Notes under the pieces: generated by a model | What the model was told of the DNA's origin: nothing | The model's input: the letters and a program-made list of their open reading frames with translations, nothing else | Databases searched by the model: none | In this document: one piece after another, positions 50,101 through 60,599 of the stretch | How positions within the stretch are numbered: position 1 is the stretch's first letter | How the letters are laid out: each line of letters begins with the position of its first letter | From: Callipepla californica brunnescens | Taxonomy: Eukaryota; Chordata; Aves; Galliformes; Odontophoridae | Direction: 5' to 3' | NCBI GenBank assembly: GCA_023055505.1 | Contig: JALIRH010000002.1 | Location: 19,736,937 to 19,800,936 of the forward strand | DNA: 64,000 bases | Translations under genes and position numbers: made by a program

Positions 50101-53100
50101 ACCATCCTCCCACCACCATCCCTACCCTCCAAGCTACTAAATCAAATCCCTTAGCACCTCATCTAAACGTTTCTTGAACAGCGCTAGGGACGGTGCCTCA
50201 ACCACCTCCCTAGGCAGGCCATTCCAGTGCCTGACCACTCTCTCAGAGAAAAAATTTTTCCTCAAATCTAATCTAAATCTTCCCCGGAGCAACTTGTGGC
50301 CGTTCCCTCTCGTCCTGTCATTAGTTACCTGGGAGAAGAGGCCGACCCCCTCCTCACCACAGCCTCCCTTCAGGAAGTGAGATATTGCCAGCCTGAGAAA
50401 AGCCTCAAACATCTGCTACATGAACGTATGACTTCTGCATATTAGAAATGAGAGGCAATTTCTCTTGTAAGAAAAATAACGTTTTGATTCTCTCTTTTAG
50501 GTCTTATGGTAGTGTGTTTAAAGCAATACACAAAGAGTCTGGACAAGTTGTAGCAATTAAGCAGGTCCCTGTGGAGTCTGACCTTCAAGAAATAATTAAA
50601 GAAATCTCTATAATGCAGCAATGTGACAGGTAGGTGTATCAGTTCTCCTCCCTATGTGAAAATGTATTTGTACTTGCAATGTTTGGTTAATGTATCTGGA
50701 ATGTAGGCAGCTGCCATCTTTTTTTTATATGGACTGTATACACACTTAGGCCATGTCAATTCTGAATTATCTGCTTCTGAAGATCAATAAAAATGTTTCT
50801 GGAGCAAGGTTAATAACTAGCTTTGAACTTTCAAAACAGTGTTCTATCATTAGCTTTTTCATGCAGTAACACCTTTTGAAAAGTTAGCTATCTTCTAAGA
50901 GTTCTGAAAGTCTGTTCCCTGACGCTTGCTGAAGAACAGTGCATCTGATATTGTGCAAATGGAGGCCTCAACATCAAGGGTCTCTGAGAATGCAGAAATC
51001 GTTTTCTTGTTTTCTCCTTCTCTATGAAGTTATTGATATTTGTCTTTTTTTAATTTTTTGGGGTTAATCTTAAGATTGTGGTTAAAACTTTTAAAGTCAA
51101 ATTTGCTAGGGTGAGTGCTTATTCGTGTTACGGGAGTATTGTTTGCAACTTGAAATTCGATTCCAATTGGGAGAAACTTTTTCTTTAAAATATTGATTGC
51201 TGTTGTCACTAGTTGGGTGAATTGTATTGCAGCAAGAGGTCTGTTATTTCTCAGTTGTTTATACCTTTGTGCTGTGCCAGTGTTGAAGTTGTCTTTAAAT
51301 AGGAGGAGGGGAGAAAGCCCTTGTTTGGCAGTAGCACATGAGGGTGGGCTGTCCTTGCATTTCTGTTTGCAAGCCCTCAAATGTGCATTTGATATCTGTG
51401 GCATATGTATGCAGAATCTCATAATCCATGTCCATTTGGTCTTGACTGCTTGAACCACAAGGAGGTTGTTGAATGCATGGGACTGTGGAATGGGACAAAA
51501 AGGAAGGATTTATGCTTTTTTCCCCGTTCCACAGTACCTCTGAAATTGTTATTTTAGAAGGCAGTAAAGGGATGTGGAACCATTGAGTTTTGTTTGGGGC
51601 TCCTCTTAATCCTTTTTATCTGTCTGGTCAGTTGAAGCTCAGAAGCAGATACATGTCAAAAAAGAAAGCAGTAGTCTTGTCGGTCTCAATTACTGTGGCA
51701 CTAAGATTGATTCATTTCTCTCTTATTTAAAAGAAGATATTTAATCAATTGAAAAAATAGCACATCCTGAATTCTCAATAGCAGTTCCCCTGCAGCTCTG
51801 CGCGTTTGCAGCAGCTTCAGTGTCACTTTCCTCTGTGCACATGCTCAGCTGTAGTGGGAAGGGCCACTTAGAACTTTCTGTTTGCTTGGATGATTCTATA
51901 GATGTTACAGGAAAGTGCGACGTTGTTTTAATCTCTCAAATACAAGGCTGAAAGTGTTTCTTTTCTCCACCTGCCCACTTCTAGAACTGGCTACAGGGAT
52001 TGTTTTGAATCGTGAAGAAAGGGGCATTCTAAGGCTTGACAAGGCTGTAACTAAATGTGAACAGTGTTTTGAGATCTAAAGATAACAAAAGCTATTCAGA
52101 GATTATCTTGTCCTGATCAGTGTAGGCACACTATATTTGTTAACAGCTGGCCCATGGGGCCAGATGGGATCCACCCAAGGGTGCTGAGGGAGCTGGCAGA
52201 GGTGATTGCCAAGCCGCTTTCTGCCATCTATCAGCATTCCTGGTCATCTGGAGAGGTCCCGCAAGATTGGAGGCTTGCCGATGTGACTCCCATCTACAAG
52301 AAAGGCCGTAAGGAAGATCCAGGGAACTACAGGCCTGTCAGCCTGACCTTGGTATCAGGGAAAGTTATGGAGCAATTGATCTTGAGGGAGATCACACGGC
52401 ACGTGCATGGCAATCAGGGGATCAGACCCAGCCAGCACGGGTTCACAAAGGGCAGGTCGTGCTTGTCCAACCTCATCTCCTTCTACGACTGGGTGACCAG
52501 ACTGGTAGATGAGGGAAAGGCTGTTGATGTAGTCTACCTGGACTTCAGCAAAGCCTTTGACACGGTCTCCCACAGTATTCTCCTGCAGAAGCTGGCAGCC
52601 CATGGTGTGGACAGGTTCACTCTTCTCTGGGTTGAGAATTGGCTAGAGGGCCGTGCCCAGCGGGTAGTGGTTAATGGAGTCGAGTCCAGCTGGCGTCCTG
52701 TCACGAGTGGTGTCCCCCAAGGGTCGGTATTGGGGCCCGTCTTGTTTAATATCTTTATTGATGACCTGGATGAGGGGGTTGAGTGTACCCTCAGTAAGTT
52801 TGCGGATGACACCAAGTTGGGAGGATGTGTTGATCTGCCTGAGGGTAGGGAGGCCCTTCAGCGGGATCTGGATAGGCTAGACAGTTGGGCTGAGGTCAAT
52901 GGGATGAGGTTCAATAAGGCCAAGTGCCGGGTCCTGCACTTTGGCCACAATAACCCCATGCAATGCTATAGGCTTGGGGCAGAATGGCTTGAGGAGTGTA
53001 TAGAGGAAAAGGACCTGGGGGTGTTGGTTGATGCTCGGCTCAGTATGAGCCGGCAGTGTGCCCAGGTGGCCAAGAAGGCCAATGGCATCCTGGCCTGTAT

Positions 53101-54149
53101 TAGGAATAGTGTGGCCAGCAGGAGCAGGGAGGTGATCATCCCCCTGTACTCAGCTCTGGTGCGGCCGCACCTCGAGTACTGTGTTCAGTTTTGGGCCCCT
53201 CACTACAAGAGAGACATCGAGGCCCTGGAGCGTGTTCAGAGAAGGGCAACAAAACTGGTGAGGGGTCTGGAGCACAGGTCTTACGAGGAGCGGCTGAGGG
53301 AGCTGGGATTGTTTAGTTTGGGGAAAAGGAGGCTCAGAGGAGACCTCATTGCACTCTACCACTTCCTGAAGGGAGGCTGTGGTAAGGAGGGGGTCGGCCT
53401 CTTCTCCCAGGTAACTAATGACAGGACGAGAGGGAATGGCCACAAGTTGTGCCGGGGAAGATTTAGATTAGACTTGAGGAAAATTTTTTTCTCTGAGAGA
53501 GTGGTCCGGCACTGGAATGGCCTGTCTAGGGAGGTGGTTGAGGCACCGTCCCTAGCGCTGTTCAAGAAGCGTTTAGATGAGGTGCTGAGGGATTTGATTT
53601 AGTAGCTTGGTGGGTAGGGATGGTGGTGTGAGGAAGGTTGGACTAGATGATCTTGTAGGTCCTTTCCAACCTAATGTATCTATGAATCTATGAATCTATG
53701 AATCTCTGGCCTTTAACTTTCACAAGATGGTCATGAAAATCAGTGGGTTCTTGTCAGAAGTAATAGCAACTTTCCTAACTTAAAGAATTTACAAGGAGCA
53801 AGATCACTAGATGGTATGTGTATGTAATGTCTTTAGCATTTCATTACTTGGTCAAACTTATTGCTCTAAGCTTAATTGAGCTAACTACAGTTAATTATCA
53901 ATTAAGCTAACTACAGTTTTAAAATGTATTTGATTACACTTGCATTTTGGCCGTTTGTCTCTTTCAAACTGTAATTTTTTAAGTGTTAATGAATTCATAT
54001 GTTTAATTGTTATCTTTTTTTCCTCTCTATCTAGTCCCTATGTTGTCAAGTACTATGGCAGCTATTTTAAGAACACTGATCTGTGGATTGTTATGGAATA
54101 TTGTGGAGCTGGCTCTGTTTCGGACATAATTAGACTTCGTAATAAAACG
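44078..54149 (+). CDS. STK3: STK3 (MST2) Hippo-pathway kinase, 5' part: coding exons 1-4 of a longer gene
   Basis: STK3/MST2 is a cytoplasmic serine/threonine kinase of the STE20/GCK-II group. With SAV1 it phosphorylates LATS1/2 and MOB1 in the Hippo pathway, and it takes part in apoptosis. Four exons join in frame: 44078-44100, 49650-49730, 50501-50629 and 54035-54149 (348 nt, residues 1-116). The translation starts [18 protein letters not shown] and runs through RLRNKT, nearly identical to mammalian MST2 but one residue shorter near the N-terminus. Visible kinase N-lobe features are the glycine loop LGEGSYGSV (G33-G38), VAIK lysine K55 (human K56), helix-C glutamate E69 in KEISIM, and hinge MEYCGAG. 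The catalytic loop, activation loop and C-terminal SARAH domain lie beyond the right edge. Intron lengths are 5,549, 770 and 3,405 bp and more than 9.85 kb. It is transcribed away from OSR2, as in human. Confidence 0.95.
44101..49649 (+). other. STK3: STK3 intron 1
   Basis: This intron runs from the GTAACG donor to an acceptor with a T-rich tract ending CTAG. It holds a diverged antisense CR1 fragment (about 45520-45820). I saw no other coding sequence; ORFs in the interval are short and lack recognisable similarity. The T-rich, AG-poor character of the coding strand near the 3' end is usual for an intron. Confidence 0.85.
45520..45820 (-). mobile_element. Diverged CR1 LINE 3' fragment, antisense, in STK3 intron 1
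   Basis: The minus strand still encodes a recognisable CR1 ORF2 C-terminus (NDRTRNNGL...[42 protein letters not shown]), followed by the 3' UTR containing AAGTCCAACC in antisense form. It lacks a clear octamer tail and is much more diverged than the intron 2 and 3 copies, so it is an older insertion. The upstream limit may reach about 46070. Confidence 0.8.
49650..49730 (+). CDS. STK3: STK3 coding exon 2 (residues 8-35)
   Basis: This 81-nt exon follows TTTTTTTCTAG and precedes the consensus donor GTAAGT. It encodes [27 protein letters not shown], the pre-kinase tail and the beginning of the glycine-rich loop. It enters and leaves in phase 2, so the split codons read AG|C (Ser8) and GG|G (Gly35). 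Confidence 0.95.
50046..50410 (-). mobile_element. CR1 LINE 3' fragment, antisense, in STK3 intron 2
   Basis: Read on the minus strand this is the CR1 ORF2 C-terminus ([27 protein letters not shown]... to LDEVLRDLI), then the short 3' UTR and octamer tail at 50046-50066. Over 315 aligned positions (50063-50377 against 53362-53676) I count 14 differences from the copy in intron 3, so both belong to the same young subfamily. The left 30 bp or so of the element's 5' side (50378-50410) align poorly and may be a rearranged part or flank. Confidence 0.93.
50501..50629 (+). CDS. STK3: STK3 coding exon 3 (residues 35-78; ATP-binding lysine)
   Basis: This 129-nt exon lies between CTCTTTTAG and a GTAGGT donor. 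It encodes [42 protein letters not shown], that is the end of the glycine loop, the VAIK lysine K55 and helix C with E69. The length is a multiple of three and both junctions are phase 2, so skipping would keep the frame but remove the ATP-binding lysine. It lies between two inverted CR1 copies. Confidence 0.96.
52149..53705 (+). mobile_element. CR1 LINE, 5'-truncated, young, with intact C-terminal reverse-transcriptase frame
   Basis: This is a 5'-truncated copy of the avian non-LTR retrotransposon CR1, in STK3 intron 3 and in the same orientation as the gene. Typical 5' truncation leaves the C-terminal part of ORF2 without the endonuclease. The short 3' UTR ends with GGTTGGACTAGATGATCTTG.. 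and about 3.5 copies of the octamer AATCTATG at 53677-53705, the hallmark CR1 terminus. The absence of stops or frameshifts over 482 codons indicates a recent insertion. The 5' breakpoint is estimated at 52146-52155. Confidence 0.96.
52154..53602 (+). CDS. CR1 ORF2 C-terminal fragment: reverse transcriptase (482 codons, 5'-truncated)
   Basis: The frame encodes the RT palm and C-terminal region of CR1 ORF2. The first catalytic aspartate is D130 in [12 protein letters not shown], the conserved [18 protein letters not shown] block follows, and the catalytic FADD box is F216-D219. The frame ends LDEVLRDLI at the usual ORF2 stop. Full-length CR1 ORF2 is roughly twice as long, with an N-terminal endonuclease that is absent here. 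The ATG at 52154 is the first methionine after truncation, not a native start. As an intronic fragment without its promoter or endonuclease it should not be able to mobilise itself. It is not a host gene. Confidence 0.9.
   Translation: MGPDGIHPRVLRELAEVIAKPLSAIYQHSWSSGEVPQDWRLADVTPIYKKGRKEDPGNYRPVSLTLVSGKVMEQLILREITRHVHGNQGIRPSQHGFTKGRSCLSNLISFYDWVTRLVDEGKAVDVVYLDFSKAFDTVSHSILLQKLAAHGVDRFTLLWVENWLEGRAQRVVVNGVESSWRPVTSGVPQGSVLGPVLFNIFIDDLDEGVECTLSKFADDTKLGGCVDLPEGREALQRDLDRLDSWAEVNGMRFNKAKCRVLHFGHNNPMQCYRLGAEWLEECIEEKDLGVLVDARLSMSRQCAQVAKKANGILACIRNSVASRSREVIIPLYSALVRPHLEYCVQFWAPHYKRDIEALERVQRRATKLVRGLEHRSYEERLRELGLFSLGKRRLRGDLIALYHFLKGGCGKEGVGLFSQVTNDRTRGNGHKLCRGRFRLDLRKIFFSERVVRHWNGLSREVVEAPSLALFKKRLDEVLRDLI
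54035..54149 (+). CDS. STK3: STK3 coding exon 4 (residues 78-116)
   Basis: This 115-nt exon follows CTCTCTATCTAG and ends at ACG before a GTGAGT donor (phase 0). It encodes [38 protein letters not shown], the beta4-beta5 strands, hinge and the start of helix D. The next expected exon (beginning LIEDEIA in mammals) was not found before the right edge, in keeping with the very long introns of this gene. Confidence 0.96.
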
Positions 54150-55107
54150 GTGAGTTTCCTTCAAATATGTGTAACATTTATTATCATTAAACTGTGAATT
54201 AAGATTAGAAGCTAGAATGAAAGAGGTACGAGACAAGGTTTTGGCTGATGCCAAGAAATGCACTTTGGCCTTGTTTGTGCAGTTGCTTTGACTGTATATT
54301 TATTCATTTCTCCTTGGTGTGTCATTATAAGTAGTAAAAAATGCATCTTGAAATGTGAAGGTCCCGTAAGCTTTATGAAAATTACTGCTTTGTGAAATGC
54401 AAAACCGTATGATGTCTTCCACCCGACGGCCTGTCAGCAGGCCATTCAGCATAAGCATGATGTGAAAGCTGACACAGGACTGACTTGCTCCCACTCAGTA
54501 CTTAGGGAGCATGGGAAGTAATTGTTATTGTTCAAGGAATGAGAAGGGAAAGGCATGCTAGTTAGGAAATGTGAGAGGGAACCAAAAGGCAGAGTTGTTA
54601 GGAGGAGTTGTTGTGGGGTTATAAGAGCTGTAAAGAAGAGGAGGATGCGGACTTGTAGGGAACAGGATTTGGTGCAATGGTTTTCTTTTTTTATTGTAGG
54701 TAGATATCCAGTAATCTTCAGTTGCTTGTAGGATCTCCAGTGATGGCCTGTAATATAAGAGATTCATTTAACATGTACTGTGAGATGATGCTCCAATTGC
54801 TAGCTTTCTGTGTTGTCAGTATGCTTGTACCGCACATGAGTGGGAGAATAGGAAGATGAAGAGAGGATTTAGGCTTAGAGGAGGAAAAAGGAAGGAGGAG
54901 GGGAAAAAAAAAAAAAGATAAGATGGAATTGAATTCGTTAGGAAGTGGTGTCCATTATAGAGGGAGCCTTAATGGGAAGATGGAATGAATCAGGGCTGCT
55001 GTTGCGATGTTGAATTGGTGGCTGCGGAAAAATCAAAGACAGGAGACTGTGTGGATCAAGTTCCTCCATCCTTTATAACTCATATTCTTACGGTTTTCAT
55101 TTTACAA

Positions 55108-55945
55108 GGGTTAGGAGAATCCCAGAGTGGCTGGGATTGGAAGGGACCTGTGGGTCTGTCTTGCTCAGCCTCTGTTCCATCAGGGACACCAAAAGGAGGA
55201 ACCCAGGCCCATGTCCAGGCAGCATTTGAGAATCTCCAAGGAGGAATCTGACACATGCCTGGGCAACCTGTGCCAGTGCTGGGTCACTATCTTGGTAAAC
55301 AAGTGTTTCCTGATGTTCAGAGGCACCCTCCCGTGTTTCATCTTGTGCCCATTGCCTCTTATCTCCCGGCACTGTCACTACACAGAGCCTGCCTCTGTCT
55401 TCTCTGCACACTGTTTTCAGGTGTATATGGACATGGCTAAGATCCTCCTGAACCTCTGTTTCTCTCAGCCTCTCGCCGCAGGAGAGGTGCTCCAGATCTT
55501 TCAGCATCTTGGTGATCCTGTGTTGGACTCTCTTCACTGGGATTCCCCAGAGAGACCTGGACACAGAGTTGGACCCAGTACTCCAGGTGTAACCTCACCA
55601 GAGCTGAGCAGAGAGAAAAGTTCACCTCTCTTGACCTGCTGTGGTGATATTTTGCCTAATCCAACTCAGGTTACCACTTGCCTTCTCTGTGGCCTGGGCA
55701 TGATGCTGGCTTATGCTCAGCTTGGTGTCCACTGGGATCCCCAGATCCTTTTCTGCAGAGCTGCTTTTCAGCTGTGTGCACCCAGCATGTGCTGGGGCTG
55801 AGGCTGTTTCTAACCAGATATGTGACTTTAAGACTCCTTCATGCTGAACTTGATGAGGTTCCTGTCAGCCCATTTCTCCAGCCTGCTGAGGTGGCAGCAT
55901 GGCCCTTTGGTGAATCAACCATTCCTGTCTCTTTTGAGTATCTGC
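55108..55945 (-). mobile_element. CR1 LINE, antisense, old, in STK3 intron 4
   Basis: The plus strand reads as the reverse complement of a CR1 3' half: the 3' UTR (GGGATTGGAAGGGACCT...), the ORF2 C-terminus (GGCAACCTGTGCCAGTGC), then the upstream parts (CAGCTTGGTGTCCACTGGGATCCCCAG and TGCTGAACTTGATGAGGTTCCTGTC). Numerous frame breaks show it is an old copy. Confidence 0.88.
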
Positions 55946-57237
55946 AGGGGTACCTGGAAGGGGAAACGTGGTTTTATAAACTTTCTACCATAAGTGGCAT
56001 GAAGTGAATAAGACATGCTTATGTTCTGTATGGTAAAAAACAAACAAACAAAGGGTCACTTGTTTAAACTGAAAGCAAAATAATCTTCTCTGCTTGTGGA
56101 TATTTTTGGTTTATGTGTTCTCTGTATAGTTATAGAGGATCTTACAGGTTTTAACTTTGCTTTCAAGAAGTGTTAAATCAGACCAAGAACAAATGACTGC
56201 TGCAGAATGTGAGTATTTAAATACCTGGAGCAGGAAGCTCATATCTTTGAGGTTGCTTTCAGAAAGGTGAAGCAGACAGATAGCACTGTTTGCTTGACAT
56301 ATTCTTCCATTCTTTAGGCCACTCAAGAAGGGAAGCTTCCAAGCTACATAGAACTCTTATTCTCACATAGAATACTGGGTGTTCTTTTACATACAGTAAA
56401 AAATAAATAAATACAGATATCCTCATTTTTTCATGCAAAGTTTGGAATAGCCGTGCAGGACCTTTGGACTTATTTGAATTCCATTGCTCTACTCCCTCAG
56501 AACGTTTCGTAAATAAATTTAGCATCTCTATCTTATATGAAACAGAGATTCTAAAGTTTGGATATCAGTGAGTACTTGTTTTGTAGATGCTGGTGAGGAT
56601 TGTCATTCAGTCTTCTTTGCTGTATTGTTGAATGCTGAATACTTTCTGTGTTTAGTGTTCTGTCTGCCTAAAGCAGTTCAGGTTGACAATTGCTGTTGTA
56701 TCTGTGCACTGAATTTGAAACCTGAACACTAGCTTGAGGGTTGCATGTCTTTACGAATGTGATAGTGACCTTGTGGAAAATTTTCTTCAGTCACAAGAAC
56801 AACCAGCTTGAAGTGGCTCGGTTTCTCCTGGCAAGCATGCATGCTGGTGGTCTGCATCAGTCCTTACGTGAATCTATCAGCATCTCCCCTTGTACCAGGA
56901 GAACAAGAATTAGACTCTTGCAATTTGTGTGTTCTTTCAAGTATCTGTTCTTCTGCAGGTTAAACTTATAAATGAAGTTTCTTTCTATTGTGTCTAGTTA
57001 GTGAGACAGAAGTACTAGCTCAAATTTGCTTTAATTGCCTTATTTTAAAATTACTCTTCACTTTGCAATTCTCTTTGCCCTCCCTGGTGATAATCTCAGG
57101 CCAGTTTAGTAAAACCACTGTGGAGTTTAACTACTTTTCTTATAAAATTAGCTTTAACTGTTTATATTGTAATTAAGTCAACCTGAGAAAGTTACCTTAG
57201 TAACTCTAACCTGAGGCACATTCCATTCTGTAAGTTT

Positions 57238-57289
57238 AAAAAAAAAAAAAAAGAAATCATTAAAAAAAAATAAAAATAAAAAAAAAAAG
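57238..57289. repeat. A-rich low-complexity tract
   Basis: Several long A runs are broken by GAAATCATT and single T or G bases, in STK3 intron 4. Confidence 0.9.
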
Positions 57290-57861
57290 AGAAACAACCG
57301 CTTAATTTATATTCTTAGTTTTTTGAAATGGTGATCTGATCACCCAGACTACTTTGTGGTGGAAATCTTTTTTTCTTACATAAATGAGGCTGCTTGAAGT
57401 ATTTCAGCTTTCTGTTGCTCACCTCATTTTTTTTTTTAAGTGAAAACAAGAGGTGGTTTTATTGTACTTCTGTTTTTAGAAGAAAAGAGAAGTATCATTG
57501 CTTGGAGGTGAGGAGGGAATTGATTCTTGTTTTGTCAGAGTATATCTTGAATAACCTCAGGCACTAAGGGCATGTGTTCTTAAATTTTCCTGAGCTGTCA
57601 AATGAAAACTGTGGCTGAACCAAAGAAGAGTTTATTTCCTGTTTTCCTATGCTGAAGAAAAAAAAGAAATTGAGGAAGAGAGACCTGAAGTATATAAGAA
57701 TCTTTTCTTTAATGTGGTAGTTACTTAAAAATAAGTCATAGGGAAAAGTAGAATTCTCATATTTGGAGAGGAGACCTTATTAAGCATATGTTCTTGCCCC
57801 CAGAACTAGGAGTTCAGCATGTCTTCATTTTTTTTCTGTAGCTGTGTTTCTCTTCTTCAGA

Positions 57862-57886
57862 TTTTTATTTATTTATTTATTTTTTT
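57862..57886. repeat. (TTTA)n microsatellite
   Basis: There are about four TTTA units continuing into T7. Confidence 0.85.
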
Positions 57887-57959
57887 GTAACTAGAAAGTA
57901 AATGGTACTGTGCTTTGATCTACTGGATATGAAATGAGGAAAGCAGAATTCAAAACTGA

Positions 57960-58800
57960 ACTCCAGGCGGTTGGTAACCTGAGTGGTGCAGGTGATACAC
58001 TAGAGAGAAGGGATGCCATCCAGAGGGACCTGGAAAGGCTTTGAGGGGTGGGCCCATGACCACCCCGTGAAGTTTAACAAGGCCAAATGCAAGGTCCTGC
58101 ACCTGCGTCAGGGCAGTCCCAAGCACAGATATGTTATTGATGGAGAATGGCTTGAGAGCATGATTAGAGGTGTCAGTTGATGAAGGACTCAACGTGAGCT
58201 GGCAGTGTGTGCATGCATCCCAGAAGGCTAACTGTATCCTCGGCTGCATCAAGAGAAGTGCAACCAGTAGGTCAACAGAGGTGATTCAGCCTCTCTGCTT
58301 TGTTCTTGTGAGACCCCACCTGGAATACTTCATCTAGTTCTGGGGCCCCCAACACCAGAAGGACATGGAGTTGTTGAGCAGGTCCAGAGGAGGGCCACAA
58401 AGATGATCAGAGGGCTGCAGTACCTTCCCTCAGAAGACAGGCTGAGACGTGGGCTTCTTCAGCCTGGAGAAGAGAAGGCTTCAGGGGGACTTTATAGCGG
58501 CTTTCCAGTGCCTGAAGGGGGCCTACTGGGAAGCTGTGGAGGGACTTTTTAGAAGGGCATGTTGCAACAGGACAGGGAAAATGGTTTTAAACTGGAAGAG
58601 GGTAGATTTAGACTGGTTATTAGAAATTTTTTACTTTGAGGGTGGTGTGACACTGCACAGGTTACCCAGCAAGGCTATGGATGCCCCCTCCCTGGAAGCA
58701 CTCAAGGCCAGGCTGGATGGGGCTGTGACAGCCTGGTCTAGAGGGAGGTGTCCCTGCCTATAGCAGGGAGTTGGAACTAAATGGTCATAAAGATTAAGGT
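57960..58800 (+). mobile_element. CR1 LINE, sense, old and degenerate, in STK3 intron 4
   Basis: Recognisable CR1 ORF2 pieces in order are GAGGGACCTGGAAAGGCTTT, AAGTTTAACAAGGCCAAATGCAAGGTCCTGCACCTG, GGCTGCATCAAGAGAAGTGCAACCAG, GAGACCCCACCTGGAATACTTC, and GAGAAGAGAAGGCTTCAGGGGGA. These lead into a 3' UTR ending near GGTCATAAAGATTAAGG. Several frameshifts and in-frame stops show it is inactive. Together with the antisense copy at 55.1-55.9 kb it forms an imperfect inverted pair in the intron. Confidence 0.9.
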
Positions 58801-59591
58801 AAATACTAGTATTAACTAGTTAAATACTGCTATGAACACATACAGATGGTGTTTAAGGAGAACTGTCTTACTGGATCATTTCTGTCATTTCCACCGAGAT
58901 TGCTTTAGGTAGCTGCCTAAGACCTTTGAGATCCATTTTGTGAGCAATCATTGGTAAGCAGGTAATGTTAAAATGCTTAGCATCACATAAAACAACAGAA
59001 AGCCAATGAATTAAATGTACTTCTTGGAAAAAAAAAATGCAGAATGCTACTTCAGTTCTGATGACTGTATTTTCTGGACTGTGTACTAATGTGCTCCAGT
59101 ACTGTATATTCTGTTCTGTGTATGTAGTATGCAGTATAGTTTATGCGTTTGTTTTCCAGTCAGATGTAACTGTTCAAATGAATTTTTAACCATGACAGTT
59201 CTCTGTTGGTACCGTGTATACACCTGACATTACAGTACATTCATGTTTCTGCTGTACTATTGGGGAAGTTATCTATACTCCCTCTTCACAGTGCTCTTTA
59301 GTCCCCCAGAGCTTCACTGTTGTTTGCCTTGGCTGGAACTATGATAAATTACCTGTGTCTTCCCAACTTGAGTCAATTTACCAGCGTATAAAATAAAAAT
59401 TGAGCCAATAAAATTTGTCTCAATCTAGTGAATTAAGCCCAGAACAGTGGATCTTTCATGTATATATGTGTATATAAATAAAACAGTTTGAGTTCAAAGT
59501 TGGGTGGATTTATTGTTGTGTATTCTTGCTGAGAGGAATAGGTGTAAATACAGAGAAACTGTAGATAAAGGAAATGTTACTCTGTTAAAAC

Positions 59592-59935
59592 TGAATCATA
59601 GAATCCTTAGAGTAGGAAGGGACCTCTGAAGGCCATTTAGTCCAATTCTCCTGCAATGATCAGGGACACCACAGCTGGATCAGATTGCCTAAGGCCTGAT
59701 CTGACCTGCCTTCCTAGTCTCTAGGGATTGGGCATCCACGGCATCACTAGGCAACCTGTTCCAGTGGCTCACCACAGTCACTGAGTAAGATTTTTCTTCC
59801 TTATATCTAACCTAAATCTCCCCTCTTTGAGCTTGAAATCATTTGCTCTTGTCCCATCACCACAGAACCTGCTGAGGAGCCTGTCCCCTTCTTTCCTGTA
59901 GCTCCTCTTTAGATACTGAAAGGCAGCTATCCGAT
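59592..59935 (-). mobile_element. CR1 LINE 3' fragment, antisense
   Basis: It starts with the antisense octamer end AATCATAGAATCCTTAGAG and continues AGGAAGGGACCTCTGAAGG, GGCAACCTGTTCCAGTGGCTCACCACAGT, TCTAACCTAAATCTCCCCTC and AGCTCCTCTTTAGATACTGAAAGGCAGCTAT. This is a typical CR1 3' end in reverse orientation, truncated at its 5' side. Confidence 0.92.
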
Positions 59936-59994
59936 TTATCACAAGTGCTTATTTTAGAGATACTGAAGGAGGAGGTGAACAGTGTGGCCCTGTT

Positions 59995-60150
59995 TTGAAA
60001 CATAGTAGTTTGGAAGGGGCCTCTGGAAGTGGTCTAATCCGGTTTCTAGCTCCAAGGAGGGTGAACTTTGAAGTTCGGTTAAGTTGGTCATGATGTTGTG
60101 CAGCTGAATTTTGAAGAATCTGTGAGGGAACAGTCTCCCTCCATCCCTCC
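59995..60150 (-). mobile_element. Probable CR1 3' fragment, antisense, diverged
   Basis: The stretch TTTGGAAGGGGCCTCTGGAAGTGGTCTAATCC followed by AACTTTGAAGTTCGGTTAAGTTGG and CAGCTGAATTTTGAAGAAT resembles the antisense 3' UTR of a CR1 subfamily. Similarity is patchy, so the call is tentative. Confidence 0.55.
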
Positions 60151-60197
60151 CTCTTTCTCTCTGCTGCCTTTCCATTGACTTTCACCATTGTTTTCTT

Positions 60198-60343
60198 GTT
60201 TTTTTTTTGTTTTTTTTTTTCCTTCAAATAAGCTGGAATTCTCTTTGTGGCAACTTGTGACTGCTGTCTATTCTGTTTCCTCACAATTTTTCTCTGGTAC
60301 GTATGTTCTGGTTTTATTTCTTTTTTTTTTTTTTTTTTTTTTT
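60198..60343. repeat. Two poly(T) tracts
   Basis: One T-rich run lies at 60198-60220 with a single interrupting G, and an uninterrupted T23 lies at 60321-60343. Ordinary unique sequence lies between them. Confidence 0.9.
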
Positions 60344-60599
60344 AAACCACACTTCCTGTGGATGGAAACTGGATTGAACTGTCTGTCTCTTCTTCAGACC
60401 AGGCAAACTTAGTGCTGCTGACTTGTGCTCAAGCCCCCAGGGAGCTCAGTGGTCCACTGCTGGACTTCCACCGATTTGTCAGCATTTCTTTTAATAGTAG
60501 CCTGCAACTGTGCCTACTGTTCCAGATTTGGCTTTACAAGTGCTGAATGAAGAGGAATATTTATTTGCCTTAACTTGCTGACTATGCGATTGAACTATT

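Noticed and set aside
50448..50633. Small gene starting at ATG 50448
   Set aside because: It is STK3 exon 3 plus flanking intron; the exon begins after the AG at 50499-50500.
52355..53565. Minus-strand frames inside the CR1 element
   Set aside because: They are antisense shadows of the CR1 reverse-transcriptase frame.
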